From: Isoperla grammatica | Taxonomy: Eukaryota; Arthropoda; Insecta; Plecoptera; Perlodidae | Reading direction: 5' to 3' | Assembly: GCA_945910005.1 (NCBI GenBank) | Contig: OX246741.1 | Location: 4,671,946 to 4,735,945, forward strand | Length of the DNA: 64,000 nt | Shown here: positions 47,577 through 60,587 of the stretch, one piece after another | Layout of the letters: every line of letters starts with the position of its first letter | Numbering within the stretch: the stretch's first letter is position 1 | The notes under the pieces: generated by a model | The model's database searches: none | What the model was told of the DNA's origin: nothing | Seen by the model: the letters and a program-made list of their open reading frames with translations, nothing else | Program-made: the position numbers and the translations under genes

Positions 47577-50500
47577 TAACAGGCAGATTACTATACGAGG
47601 GAACATTTGTCATGCAAGTATATAGGTTACAAATCAGCTACAATTTTTTTCTGCAATACTCGTTAAAATTATTTAACTAATGAATGCGAATGTTATTAAT
47701 TATATATCCTCCGTTTTGATATTTTCCTAAAACTTTCTCGCTCAATTATCTGAGTAATCTTGTGTCAACAATAATTGCAATTTGGGACTAAAACACGTTT
47801 TTTCTGTAAACAACATTTGGCCTGGTTAGGGAAAACGGAAGTATTCTCGCTATGTATACACTTGCTAAATACTTCCTAACTTAAGAAAGCTACTCATTTA
47901 AGTAACCATACAGACAGTGTCCGATAGATGTCTATAATTATTTTTAAGTAAACACGTTTCTTAAACCAGCAGATTAATTAAAATGGAGAAAGATGATGAG
48001 AATGATGTCTCACCACTTCTAATTGATCATATCAAAATAATGTTCTTTATATCACGTTTATACACACAACTGGATAAACGTTTTTGAACAGAAAAATCAC
48101 TGAAATATTTCCTACGCAACAGGTAATGTTATCATACTAGTTATAAAAATAATAGCAATAATAATAACAAAAGAATAATAGCAATTGCTTATAATGGTAG
48201 CGTTTTTTAAGTGGATCTACTGTTTTGCTTAAAATATACACATTAGAATTTATGGATATACTATTTCCTGTTCTTACTGGCTTCTGAAAATTGACAATTC
48301 AGTAAATAATTCTCCATCCTTGCCATAGATATCTACTAAGAATAAATATTTGCTTTAGTTAGTTCGGGTGGGCATACAACGTCAGGTTTATTGGTGCATT
48401 GGACAGTGGTCAATATAAAACCCATATTTGTGGTAGTGATATACCGGCAGTGATATTTACAAGTGTAAGTGATACAGAACCAAAGAAAAGAATAATTAGC
48501 GCGCACGTGTTAGATGTCAATAGCGCTAAAAGAAAAGACAAACGTTTGCTTTGTTTGATGCGCGATTATCAATGATCCAAGTCTATTGGCTCATTAAGAC
48601 AGCGACGAAACAAGGCCCAGAGCCAAACGTGCTAACTACTGCACGAGTGTGTTCAAACAAACAAACAATGCACTTTCTTTTCCGACCTGTCTCTATGATA
48701 GATATTAGCCAGCGTGCTGTAACAACGTACTCATCAATCGCTAGCTAGATTCTTCACGTCTACCATCAGACAGAATCACATACATTACTTAGAAATACTT
48801 CTAGACGTACGTTTACTGTAGCTTAATTATATTTCTTGGATATAATTCAAAAGCCTGCATGATCTCCATTTAACTGTAATTTTGAGCATATTTTAATGTT
48901 TTGCGTTATCGTTTGTGTACGCATGCGTATCCAAAATGTTACATATTGTAGTTTCTAAAATGTGCAAGTAAAGGCATTGTTGCATCTACATAAAAACAAA
49001 TTTACACACATAACTTAGTTAACATTATCACGGTTGTAACGTTTTTGTAAAATAACAACAAAATAGCATTTTCGTGATTTAGAGAAAATAATTTTACAAC
49101 TATTTAAACAAAATGTAGTTTTCTCGAAACCTTTGTTTATATTTTTATTTCTACGTAGAAAAATGTTAGATATGTGCATTTTTTCTGATGCTACCAACTC
49201 TTTCTGCTTAAGTTCACAAGTGTCTTGTTGTTAAACTTAAATAAGTAAACGTATACAATACACAGTTTATACAGTTAGGTTATTTTCAAGTTTAAGAATC
49301 ATAAACGTTTTATTATTGTCACAAAACAACTAAACTATACACAATACTTAAGTTTCTATTTATCTTTATAAAAGCAAATGACTGAGTAAATTTCATATTT
49401 TGAATATTATTGCTTGCATTCAAATGTGGCAATGTTATTTTACCGTTGTTTTGACACGAGTACTCCACAATAGAACAGTACTGAGCCACTCTTCGTCATC
49501 ATACTATGAATGAGTCGAGACAGACTAGATACCCCGACGTGACGTTTTGTCTCTCTACGTTTTTAAATTCACTAATTAATTTTTATTTTCTACCGGTTTT
49601 ACCCATACAAAAAATATAAATCACAACAAACGAAAGTTATAAAGATCAATTAAATTAAGTAACGCACATATACGAGTTGTAAAATGTTATAAAGCTCTAA
49701 TTAAGAAATCAAATTTAACGAGAGCCATAAAATGGGGATATAAAATAATATCGTACACATACAGAACGTTTAATGTTAGCCAGTTGAGCTTGTTTGTTAT
49801 ACCATTCTTGTATTGCAACAGATACCTCAGAAGTCTGTGGAATATACTGGGTTGAATACAATTGCCATTGGTCACTCGAGAATAACTTCCATACAGTTCT
49901 GGACTGCCTAGTAAAGAAACCTAATTGCTCTAAAGATCGTGTTTGTCAAGTTTTACAGACATTTTGTAGCGCACCCACCCTATTCACTATTCATTTATTC
50001 GTAATGATTATTATTATCATATGTTTTTCTTACTATTTCATTCACTCTCATTCATCACCCTCCTTTTCAACTTTTTAGATTTTTACTTCGCCTTTTTGGT
50101 TACATTAATTAATAAATTCATTCTGCTGACTTGAGCTAGTCAAATTACTCCAAGTATGGGTTGGTGCCCTGAGCCCACTTGTCTGCAATGCTACAATTGG
50201 CACCCAACTGGTGGGGTTTTGCTACAATTGGCACCCAACTTGTCTGTAATGCTACAATTTTCCAAAAAAAGAATTTCTTGCTGCCAAGAGGAAAATTTCC
50301 ACGCATGAAACTGAACGTTCATTACGGATAAACAAATATAAGTGGCATTAAAATATAATATATACATTCTCAACACCTATTTTGACTTGAAAATAATATT
50401 CAAACACGACTCTTTCGTTCTATTGTATGATTCGGTCAGAAATTATTTATTAAAATTTATGCGTGTAGTGATTTTAAATATCACCTTCACGGATCCCGGA

Positions 50501-51140
50501 CATCACTAATAATGTATGTATCTTTTTATTCAAATAAGGTAAGATCCACCGCGTATCTCTGCAATCTACATCAATATTGCGGCCCATCTTCAACTCTGGC
50601 CTTGGGTATCACCTCGCGGTACTTTCTGCAATATTTTTTTTTTATGAAATCCTCCTCCAGCGGAGATGAATGTATCAGTCAAAAGCGAAATACTTGTGGC
50701 CCCGATGGAAGGAGAAAGACACGGAAACATCCTTGGAAGAGTCTTGTTGCTTATTGGCCTCAGTCTCGCATTTACGCACCAATCGTATCAAGACAAAGAA
50801 AATGTATAGGTTTGATGCGTATCTTATTATTTTTTACTTTTCTGTGAATGATGATTAATTGGTCTAAAAATATCAGTTGTATGCGAATGTTGTTTAGGAA
50901 CACTGTATTAATGAGTTTCGAATATCTTAATGAGTGAATTTTGAATCGCGGCGATGAATCCATTCAAATACATGCACGACAGTTATACGCATAATACCTT
51001 GGGGTTCTGGGTGATTCCGATCGTTATATCCTGTGATAATGGGATTATTATAATTGTTATGTAGAAATGTAACCTAGTATTCATGAACAAATATATATAT
51101 ATATATTAAAATACGTGTGGCTTTCGTGGCCCGGGTTAAT
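47577..51140. other. Intron 1, segment
   Basis: Non-coding. Short duplications of gctacaattggcacccaact around 50185-50240. A (TA)8 run at about 51089-51105 precedes the large hairpin. ORFs at 49794-50078 and 50512-50847 show no known domain. Confidence 0.35.
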
Positions 51141-51350
51141 GTTTGTAAAATTAAAACTATATCGGGTTATTACGCCACGTCGGTCACACTCACCTTAAAC
51201 CATGTTGACGCGTTTCGAGACCGCTCTGGATCCCCTCGTTGCCAGTCGTTCTGACGAGGGGATCCAGAGCGGTCCCGAAACGCGTCAACATGGTTTTAGG
51301 TGAGTGTGACCGACGTGGCGTAATAAACCGATATAGTTTTAATTTTACAA

Positions 51351-51352
<2 letters not shown>
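51141..51352. repeat. Long near-perfect inverted repeat (99-bp arms)
   Basis: Arm 51141-51239 (gtttgtaaaattaaaactat ... tcccctcgt) and arm 51254-51352 are reverse complements with about three mismatches, around a 14-nt loop. AT or AC/AT microsatellites lie on both sides. It could be a foldback MITE; as RNA it would form a roughly 99-bp duplex. Confidence 0.95.

Positions 51353-51391
<39 letters not shown>
51353..51391. repeat. (AC)n(AT)n microsatellite
   Basis: Alternating ac then at units directly abutting the right arm of the hairpin. Confidence 0.9.
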
Positions 51392-51397
<6 letters not shown>

Positions 51398-51762
51398 CTA
51401 TTGATATGCTTTGTGCGAACATTACCCCGCATATAACATATCAAGTTTATCAATCAAATGTAATGACCGATATAGGTCGCCGAACAAGGTGTCTTCCTAT
51501 GGCAAAGTGTACGAGTATGCACAAGCACCAAGCACGAGCATCCACGTGGCACAAGCACGAGCATCCACGTGACACTAGCACGAGCATCCAAATGTGTGTG
51601 TTTCTCAGTAGCATAGCTCGGATGCTGAACTGTTCGGAAGTTCAAACCTCACATAACTTGATTACCGAAATGTGTTCGGGTTTGCGTAATAATAAAAACT
51701 TTCTCGGCCAAGTGTTATTGAAACGCGTGGCTCGCTACAACTCGCTAGAAATTTCTCCGGAC

Positions 51763-53045
51763 ATCGGTTCCTAGAACACACGCGAAGCATGTTTCCCGCG
51801 TTTTAGGAGACTATTTACGCGATAGTTATGCATGTTTAATCATATCGGTTCCTAGAACACACGCGAAGCATGTTTCCCGCGTTTTAGGAGACTATTTACG
51901 CGATAGTTATGCATGTTTAATCATATCGGTTTCTAGAACACACGCGAAGCATGTTTCCCGCGTTTTAGGAGACTGTTTAGGCGATAGTTATGCATGTTTA
52001 ATAATATCGGTTCCTAGAACACACGCGAAGCATGTTTCCCGCGTTTTAGGAGACTGTTTAGGCGATAGTTATGCATGTTTAATCATATCGGTTTCTAGAA
52101 CACACGCGAAGCATGTTTCCCGCGTTTTAGGAGACTGTTTAGGCGATAGTTATGCATGTTTAATAATATCGGTTCCTAGAACACACGCGAAGCATGTTTC
52201 CCGCGTTTTAGGAGACTGTTTAGGCGATAGTTATGCATGTTTAATCATATCGGTTCCTAGAATACACGCGAAGCATGTTTCCCGCGTTTTAGGAGACTGT
52301 TTAGGCGATAGTTATGCATGTTTAATCATATCGGTTCCTAGAATACACGCGAAGCATGTTTCCCGTGTTTTAGGAGACTGTTTAGGCGATAGTTATGCAT
52401 GTTTAATCATATCGGTTCCTAGAACACACGCGAAGCATGTTTCCCGCGTTTTAGGAGACTATTTACGCGATAGTTATGCATGTTTAATCATATCGGTTTC
52501 TAGAACACACGCGAAGCATGTTTCCCGCGTTTTAGGAGACTGTTTAGGCGATAGTTATGCATGTTTAATAATATCGGTTCCTAGAACACACGCGAAGCAT
52601 GTTTCCCGCGTTTTAGGAGACTGTTTAGGCGATAGTTATGCATGTTTAATCATATCGGTTTCTAGAACACACGCGAAGCATGTTTCCCGCGTTTTAGGAG
52701 ACTGTTTAGGCGATAGTTATGCATGTTTAATAATATCGGTTCCTAGAACACACGCGAAGCATGTTTCCCGCGTTTTAGGAGACTGTTTAGGCGATAGTTA
52801 TGCATGTTTAATCATATCGGTTCCTAGAATACACGCGAAGCATGTTTCCCGTGTTTTAGGAGACTGTTTAGGCGATAGTTATGCATGTTTAATCATATCG
52901 GTTCCTAGAACACACGCGAAGCATGTTTCCCGCGTTTTAGGAGACTGTTTAGGCGATAGTTATGCATGTTTAATCATATCGGTTCCTAGAACACACGCGA
53001 AGCATGTTTCCCGCGTTTTAGGAGACAGTTTATGCGATAGTCTTA
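51763..53045. repeat. 81-bp tandem array, ~16 copies, with higher-order structure
   Basis: Units of 81 bp start at 51763 and every 81 bp after (atcggttcctagaacacacg, gcatgtttcccgcgttttag, gagactgtttaggcgatag, ttatgcatgtttaatcat). Variants ttctag/cctag, aatacacg/aacacacg, cccgtg/cccgcg and tttacgcg/tttaggcg recur in the same order in units 2-8 and 9-14. This shows that a block of about six units was itself duplicated. Confidence 0.95.
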
Positions 53046-56000
53046 CTTCTTCCAGCTTCTCTTCAGGTATTCTGTTCGATTATTCCCACCATCTTTGTAA
53101 CCCACTGTCTACTTAATTTACCACACTAACCGTTCAAGATTATCCACTCGTGATTACAGATAATCATAAGCGTTAGACTAATTGGATGAACATGAAATGT
53201 ATTTGAAAGATCTTTGACCTATTTATCCGCATGCTAATAGATAGTTAATTGCTTTTATGCAGGATAAATATTCGACGTAATGAACTAAAGAGTTTTCATT
53301 GCTCAGTTATATCACCGATTAGCTACAGGTTATAGGTTCGAGGCCAGGTCATAAAGCTTTCTTCGATTCTTGTGTATTATTACAGCTTAGTCGAACAAAC
53401 ACAATAGAACACATTATAAGTGTGCATGATATTGCAACAATACAATCCTACTTCTTTGGATCCCTTTCTTCTAAAACCCGTTTGTTTTATGTAACGACTT
53501 TTGCTATCTTCTTTGATTTTTGTATTGGCCGAACACTTTATTGATGAATGATAAATAAGGTAACCATATTTTGAATATTGCAACCCGAGACAAACAAAGT
53601 GTAAGGATTACGGACTAGCACGGGGTCTGATCAGTCGAAAGAGGCGAAACATTTTAAATTCAAATTTGCTTGCAAAATGCCCAGAAAACACCTTTCATAC
53701 ATGAATTAATAAAACAAAATAAATATTAATACATTATAATTCATATTCATTTTAATGAATACATATTAAGTATTTAAATGAATGTGGGTAAATTTTTGTA
53801 GTCATGTTATGCCCGGTCGTATTTCGCCAGCCGCCTGTTGACGAAATAAACTCTGCTGACTTTGAGTTGAGTGCGTGATTGTGTGAGTCAGCGTCTGCGA
53901 ATGCAACCCGCATGTGTCGAGGGCTAGAGAGCCGACCAACAACTGTTACAATCGACCGTGTTGTCTTTATTGACAGAATACCAGGACAACTTTTCCCCAA
54001 AAATTGCAAACCGGTAAAAATACGTATTTTCAATGACTCTCTCGGGACACCGGTACAAGTGTTCCGATATCGGTACTGTACCGGTCAAACCGGTACGTCT
54101 GGTCACCTTAATGATAAAGAATGAATGAAAATGAATGTATGAATTTAAAAATACATTTATTATTAATAGAACATAACTTCATCACTTCTTCTGGCTGACT
54201 TTGTAACGTGTATTCCTTCTGATAAAGTTTGCTTGCTTCCCTGTTACGATTTTTCGCTTGGTAGTTACTAATAAGTAACTGTTTAGTAGTAGGATTGTTT
54301 TGTTTCGATCAATATTCATAAATCATATCTACGTTCTGCTTTATTATTTGGAATACAAATACACATTTTTAATCTTCACTTTCACGCATAAGTGGATTCT
54401 TTTGTGTATAGAACGATTCTTAACTATAATATCTAGTTTGTGGAGCATTATTTGGAATAAAAAGGCAAATTTTCAATCCTCATTTGCAAGAAGCCCTAAG
54501 AAGACAGATTTAAACTCGTTTCTGTAGTAGGTCAACCCTATTTCATTGGTTTGGATGTACGTGAACAGTGTACTAACGGCACCATGTCTCAAAGTCTGCC
54601 AAATACTAAGCCAATTCAATAGGTTTTTACTGCCGATATGTTGTCATGCGACTTCATAATGTTTTTGAAGTCGTTTTACCATTATGTCATACGCAAAGAG
54701 AAATTGAGCTGAATCCGTTTATTCATTCCGATTATTTATCGTGAACCAACTACTAGACCGTACTTTTCGCTCTCAGAAGAGTTTTTTTTTTTTTTTTTTT
54801 ACCTTCTCGCTCATGTTATACCCAAGGTGTTTTTAAATTATATTCTTATGCTTTGTACTTTTAACTATATTAAAGTGTTTTATGCTTTGTACTTTTAACT
54901 GTGTTAAAGTGTTAACGTGTGTTAAATCAGGACATTTTCTATACATTTTATGTGAATTTGTAATGTTTTCATTTAAATATATGGCATATTGAAAAATAAC
55001 AGCGCGGATGGTAACTAATATAGATTTAGTTATAAGGTTCATCGGTTAATTGCCCAAAATAACAACTATGATAAAATTAATATTATATGAATTTAAATGA
55101 AAACAAAAACAAATTTCTAAACACATTAATGTTTTTTGTTTCTTCAATTTAACAAGTGCATAATACTTGTATGTTTTGTTCTGTAGTGTTTGCACCTGCG
55201 TTTTGGCGAACAGTACGGGTCATACATATGACTTATTATTAGATTCTTGAAAACAATGTATTAGTTTTAGACTAATGCGTTGAAATACGATAGAAAACCT
55301 TGCTCAATGATCGAGAGTGTGACGACATCAACTTAAGTTATCAATCAACTTCAGCGTATACGTGACTAACGTGAGAGCCTAATCGAGATGGAATGTTGGC
55401 CCAAACACTGATGTAATTGTAAGAGGCTTTCAGTTTTACACCGTGATGAATGGTTGAGAACGTCCTCCAATGAGATTGAGTCGTTTGATTAATTTAGCGA
55501 ATGAAATGCACATATCTAATCTTCTTATGAATGTTATGTGGTCAAGGTGCATTTTATCGTTTAGTTCGTTGCATGATCGCATTTATTTACAATTTCAAAA
55601 TATAGCTCATCAAGAACAGAGTATGTGATTTAATGAAATGAGGCCTTCTTATATCATTACAATATGCGGTATAGTTTGGTAATAAGCAATTATTTCCACC
55701 ATTACACACCTAAAATAAGTCGATCGTTATAGTTTGTATCTAGACATTGAGATTATAATATTATGCCAAACTGTTTGTTTTATTGAATTATATTCTCTTA
55801 CACCCATAGAAATACAATGTTTGGGAACGTATGGAGCAGAGTAAACCCTTTCATATGGACAATACTATCGTGTTTTTACTCCTACACGAGAACTTGATAA
55901 AGAAATGATTCAAATGATGAGTATGTGATAACACCTTCAGCGTTTTTAAAGATTGTTCATCACTTTTATTTTTCATTCTACTCCATAAGCGACTCCGTTA

Positions 56001-56341
56001 CAACAACTGTTTGTTCGCAATGCAACAATTGACTCGTCCTTTACGAATTACAGTGTTGAACACTCGGCATAGTAAAGATTTGTAGTTTATCTACCCCATG
56101 ATGGAGCATAATTGGCTATAGTGTAACGTTATGGAACATTATGGCATACGGGTGGTACATACATTATACTATAAACAAGGAAGCCGTCTGCGGTGACTCA
56201 TTCGGTTGGGGCGCAGCAGGTCTTAAGCGTATGGCCTTAGGGACGTGGGTTCGAATCCCGCGTAAGGTATGTATGCGTGCAATAATGTGGAGACAAAGCA
56301 ACAAGAATGAATGAATCACGTGGATTGTGTGTTGTACTTAC
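53046..56341. other. Intron 1, 5' segment
   Basis: Non-coding. Holds a 34-bp direct repeat (tatgctttgtacttttaact...) in two copies at about 54847-54914 and a 20-T run (54783-54802). A tRNA-like stretch lies at 56205-56270 (gggcgcagcaggtc, gtgggttcgaatcccgcg), close to the exon 1 donor. The 5' splice site is at 56341. Confidence 0.4.
56205..56272 (+). other. tRNA-like sequence (SINE or pseudogene remnant)
   Basis: Has an A-box-like ggcgcagcaggt and a B box inside a T-arm (gtgggttcgaatcccgc), but I cannot draw a closed acceptor stem. Probably a tRNA-derived repeat remnant rather than a working tRNA gene. Confidence 0.35.
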
Positions 56342-57155
56342 TCTTCAGAGCCCATATCGTCCCCTTCTGCAGCTCAACAAGGAACTTGTCCATCGTGCTA
56401 TCACATCCCTCCGAGATCCTGCGGGGGTCGTTCCTCCATAGATGCGCCAAGCGATGCGGGTTGTAGATGTCAAATATCTCCTCCAGGGTGCTCTCATTGG
56501 CAGAGATCAGAGACTTACTCATCCTCCTACCCGGGATCATCCCGAGCACGCTCGCCTCACTCATCTGAGTCGCGTTCTGTGTCTCATCCTTGGTGTCGTG
56601 GCTGCGTTTATGTAGATCGTTAGAAGCGAAGACGTTTTGTACCGTCTCCTGACCTATAATCATATCCGCTGAATTATCCGGATGTTTTTGGAGTTTTTCC
56701 GACTCTTGAATGTGTCTACCGAGTCTTTCTTCGATGCGCTCGTCTCCTTTCAAGACCTCCGCGTTGTCTCCGATCTCCAGACCTCCCTTCAGACGTAAAG
56801 AGACATCAGCGGAATCTGAATTTTCCGTTTTAGTTTCCGCAGGAATCTCCGCCACATTCAAACCTACTTCACGACGATTACCGAGAACAGTCGAGTTTCC
56901 CCTCAGCCCCAAATGTTTACGCGGATGTGTTAAAAGTAACCGAGTTATATTCAGAACGATATTCGGAATACTAAACCGATTTGTACTACGATTGTTAGAT
57001 TCGGGAATCAATTTCGGACCGATTTGAACACTGGACACTGTAGAGTCTGATGGAAGTGTATTTTCAGATGTGGAAACACATTTTATGATGATTGTCAATA
57101 CACAAATTGTAACACATATTGAACGCATGTGGACGCTTCGCCCGGAGACCTTCAT
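56342..57155 (-). CDS. NRF-6-like protein, exon 1 (signal peptide, linker, start of NRF domain)
   Basis: ATG at 57155-57153 (a second in-frame ATG nine codons on is possible); donor GTAAGT at 56341-56336. The 814 bp give 271 codons plus 1 nt. Residues about 10-30 (RSICVTICVLTIIIKCVS) form a hydrophobic signal peptide. Residues 30-240 are a polar, low-complexity linker rich in S, N, E and K, longer than I expect for the family. The NRF domain starts near residue 245 with SEGCDSTMDKFLVELQKG and WALK at the junction; the cysteine at about 251 is the first conserved one. NRF-6-like proteins are multi-pass membrane proteins tied in nematodes to lipid and drug transport. The role here is unknown. 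Intron 1 after this exon is about 40 kb. Confidence 0.88.
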
Positions 57156-57510
57156 GCTGGCTATCGGTTAACACTAAGCGTATGCGAGTAGATCACAGTT
57201 AGTTAGAAAGTAGCACCGGGAGTGCATAGCCTGGGCCTGATGCAGAGTGATGTGGCTCGATGTGGATAATGTGGACGGTGAACACGGACTGACTCGTGAT
57301 ATTCGGTCGGCCGGTCGGAGAGGACACATTTCACTTTCATGCCATCCCCTACCCCACTCGACGCTGACCATGTGACGTCATCGGGGCCCCTTTCTCTGAG
57401 CGCGCGCGTTACGTAAGCGTGTCCTCCAAACCGTTGAGCGCGCACACGCGTGTGTTCGACGCTACGCACGCACGCACGCACGTGTGTGCGCGGCGCGTGA
57501 AACATGTTTT
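57156..57510 (-). promoter_or_regulatory. Putative promoter / 5' region of the NRF-6-like gene
   Basis: GC- and CpG-richer than anything nearby (gagcgcgcgcgttacgtaag; acgcacgcacgcacgcacg). It contains a perfect CRE (TGACGTCA, 57373-57380) about 220 bp upstream of the ATG. A TCAGTCC on the minus strand near 57292 resembles an initiator. The start site is not determinable, and a non-coding first exon further upstream cannot be excluded. Confidence 0.45.
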
Positions 57511-57740
57511 ATTTTATAAACATTCTAGAACATTTTACCAAAAGTTGAACCGATCGACCGAGGGTTTTCGAGTACCTGTTGTTATTCCTTACGCATCTCA
57601 CGCGGGCTTTATCATTTTCCTTTTCCTACTTTGTCACTTCTTCATACCTGTCGGACCTCTTTGCGATGCAAACACCCGTCCCATAAAATCCTTCCAACAC
57701 CCCCCTTCCCCCTTGTTTTGGATTATTCTATGAGACCCCG

Positions 57741-58013
57741 CAATCAATTTTTTATTTAGGATTAAGACAGTATAATCTGTTACCAAAAGAAATTAAGGAA
57801 ATAAATAGTGTTGGTTTGTTTAAAATTAAATGTAAGGAGTGGATAGTGAAGAAAAAATAAATGTATGTAGGATGCCAAAATAGCTGTTAAGCTAATAAAT
57901 AAAGTACATTACATTACATTACATTACATTACATTACATTACATTACATTACATTACATTACATTACATTACATTACATTACATTACATTACATTACATT
58001 ACATTACATATGT
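57741..58013 (+). pseudogene. 3' end of a LINE with (ACATT)n tail
   Basis: A 39-codon open tail ending at TAA 57858-57860 contains YNLLPKEIKEINSVGLFK and CKEWI. This resembles the extreme C-terminus of CR1/L2- or jockey-like reverse transcriptases. About 45 bp later a pure ACATT repeat runs for about 20 units (57908-58009). Severe 5' truncation plus a short-unit tail is the usual look of a dead LINE insertion. The clade is uncertain. Confidence 0.65.
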
Positions 58014-60587
58014 GCAATGAATCTGATTCACACATAACATTATGACCTAGCTGTTTTAAGTACGTCGTAAAACTCCAATCATTATTATAAAGAAAATTCA
58101 ATTTAAAAGAAAACTACAGTAGGTATAAAACAATTGTCAATTATAAATAATAGTAGTAATATTTCATAAATTTATCCACAAAGCTTAAAGGACAGTTTAA
58201 ATGTAAGTCATAGAAATAATAACTATTGTGTTATTGTTGCATTTATATAAACAGTGTAAACGTTGGTCGTTAAACCTCGGTTCTTTCGTTACATTTTCGA
58301 ATCCTGGCTTGGGCATGGATTAATGTGGCGTTTCTAATCTTATCCATTAGCATTGTTGTCAAAATATGAGTCCTAATGCCCAAATATTATCATATTCAAT
58401 AAACTAAATATAGATACTATACTACTGTCAATAGTGCCGATCAAACATTTAGCATAGATACCTTTTATAGATATAAAACTATATTTCTAAACAATGTTGT
58501 ATATAAAAAGGGGGCGGGGGGGGGGGGGGGGGTTAATTTAATGTTGCTGGGCAACATACCTTTACTTAAGTGTCCTTGTTCATGTCAGAACTGAGTCTAA
58601 CTAAAGTATTGATAGTAACATATTCGACTCATATGCAAACAATATGACGCAAATCTTTAAAAAATTAGTTTCTCTTGTTTAAACAAAGTTAACAGTCCTT
58701 GATGGAAATTGTTGTTGTCAGTTGGCCTTGTAGATTTGTTCCTGGCTGAGGTACAGAAGGCCGCTGCTGGTTCGTCTGTTGAGGGGGACTTCAAGTGGAA
58801 ATAATGTATTGTTACAGTACGACGAAGGCTCAATCTGGATGTGTGTATCATTCCCATTATGCGCCTGGAGGCCATTTTGTCTGCCAAAACGGGTTATCTG
58901 TTTACTTTACTTTCGAGTGGCAATCCATTATTGAGATATTTTAGGTGACGTTTGGAATTAAAGTTCTACTCAAGAAGTTGAAGTTAAGTTAATGTTGTTT
59001 AGTTGATGTTGTTATAGTAGTATGTAGTATAGTAGTTGAAGTTCTCCAGCATTAGTTTGATATCACTACTCATATTGAAGAGCATCATCTCTGTTTGTGG
59101 TTTCAAGACACAAATAAACAAGTTCGTAAACTTTATTAGGGGATATACGGTTGTCAAAACTCTCATGTTTCATGGTAAATCTTTGTGAATGTGAATGTGA
59201 CATATTATGCCCTGTGACGTCACGTGAATAATTCCTGTAAGGAATACAGAAATGCATAGCTTGTGTTGGAGTCAAGCTCACGCTATTTTCCACCCGCGCT
59301 CGACAACCTTATAAGTAAAATCTTGCCTGTTCGTGCGTTGATCTTACTTGTACGGCTATCTAAGAGAAGGTATAGTAGTATGGTTCTGGACCGACCATAT
59401 TATCTTGCCAGTCGTTATTTTATTATATTTCTCGATTATAAACAATTCATAAGTACTACAAGTGCTACAGGAAAACCATGCATGGTGACAGGTAATTCTT
59501 TTGCTCCTTGCTCAAGCATTTCTGCAATAAATATATGTCTGTTGTTTCGGTTCACACACAACAATGTATTAATACAGCGACAACGGTAGCTTTCATCTGA
59601 TTGGTTCTCCATAGTGTCTGATTGGATGGAGTAGAATCTGAATCCGGATAAGATTAAAAGTTACAGTATTTTTCTTAGCGATATAGCGCTAGTCTTTAGC
59701 CTTATCACTATCTGAAGTTTCGTGTAAACGCTGGTACATATTTCCATAAGTTTTAACTTCAAGCCATAATCCTTAGCAAAGTGTGATGGACCCGTCTTAA
59801 CTTGTAAAACTTCGTATTGTGGTGGAGAGCCAACTTCTAAGTAAAAAAAAAAAAAAAAAAACTTCCCAGTAAAAAACAAACAAACACGCACAATGACGTG
59901 AAAGGTAAGCGTTGAATGTTAATGACATGATGACAACCACGAACACATTATCAGGAAACTGATTGAAGATGTTTTCTTATGAGCTACCGGTACATGAAAT
60001 CGCAATAAACGCGTGTATTAATAGTTTCACACTTATGAGTGATAGTCATGGAGAGATCTCAGCTGTAAAGCTATTCTTCTTCTTCTTCTTCTTCTTCTTA
60101 CGCTTCTCAAGTCGATGGTTGGAAATCTCATATTTCTTAGCCTTTCGACATTTCATTGCTCGTTTATGACTTCAAAGATGATATTTTTTAATTATATAAT
60201 TACGTTAGCTGTTTGGTTTGCCAACAAGTGCTGCGCTCTTGCTACAATGAGTGGTACGTGTACAGCATAGTTTTGAATCCTAACACAGAATGCGGGAGTA
60301 GCCACAGCAAGCTAGAGAGTTTCACAAGCATGGGATTGTATGACAGCTATAACGAGTGTTTAACGGGGTATTCAGATCAGAAACAAGAAAAATCTGATTC
60401 ATGTGTACTCAATCATGAGAAACAATGATACATAAGTGTAATAAAAACGGTTCGGCCCCAAAGAGAAAGAAGGAAAAAATTAACGAAATTGCATAATCTG
60501 GGCTAGTTGCCCAACAATAATATTCCATATGGGATTCCAAAATAAGGAAGGCTCGGAGCGTTATAGAGTTTTATGGGGTGTGTCACG
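58014..60587. other. Intergenic or upstream region
   Basis: Holds a head fragment of repeat family H (58045-58080, minus), a retroelement-tail-like phrase (58330-58405), a 17-G run (58516-58532) and a (CTT)n run (60077-60100). The minus-strand ORF at 58657-58887 (76 codons, MADKMASRRIMG...) is unrecognised. No gene is supported. Confidence 0.4.

Noticed and set aside
56205..56272. Possible tRNA gene
   Set aside because: T-arm and B box are good, but acceptor and anticodon stems cannot be closed; kept only as tRNA-like remnant.
58657..58887. Minus-strand ORF beginning MADKMASRR
   Set aside because: No recognised domain, no supporting splice signals; may be a chance ORF or TE fragment.
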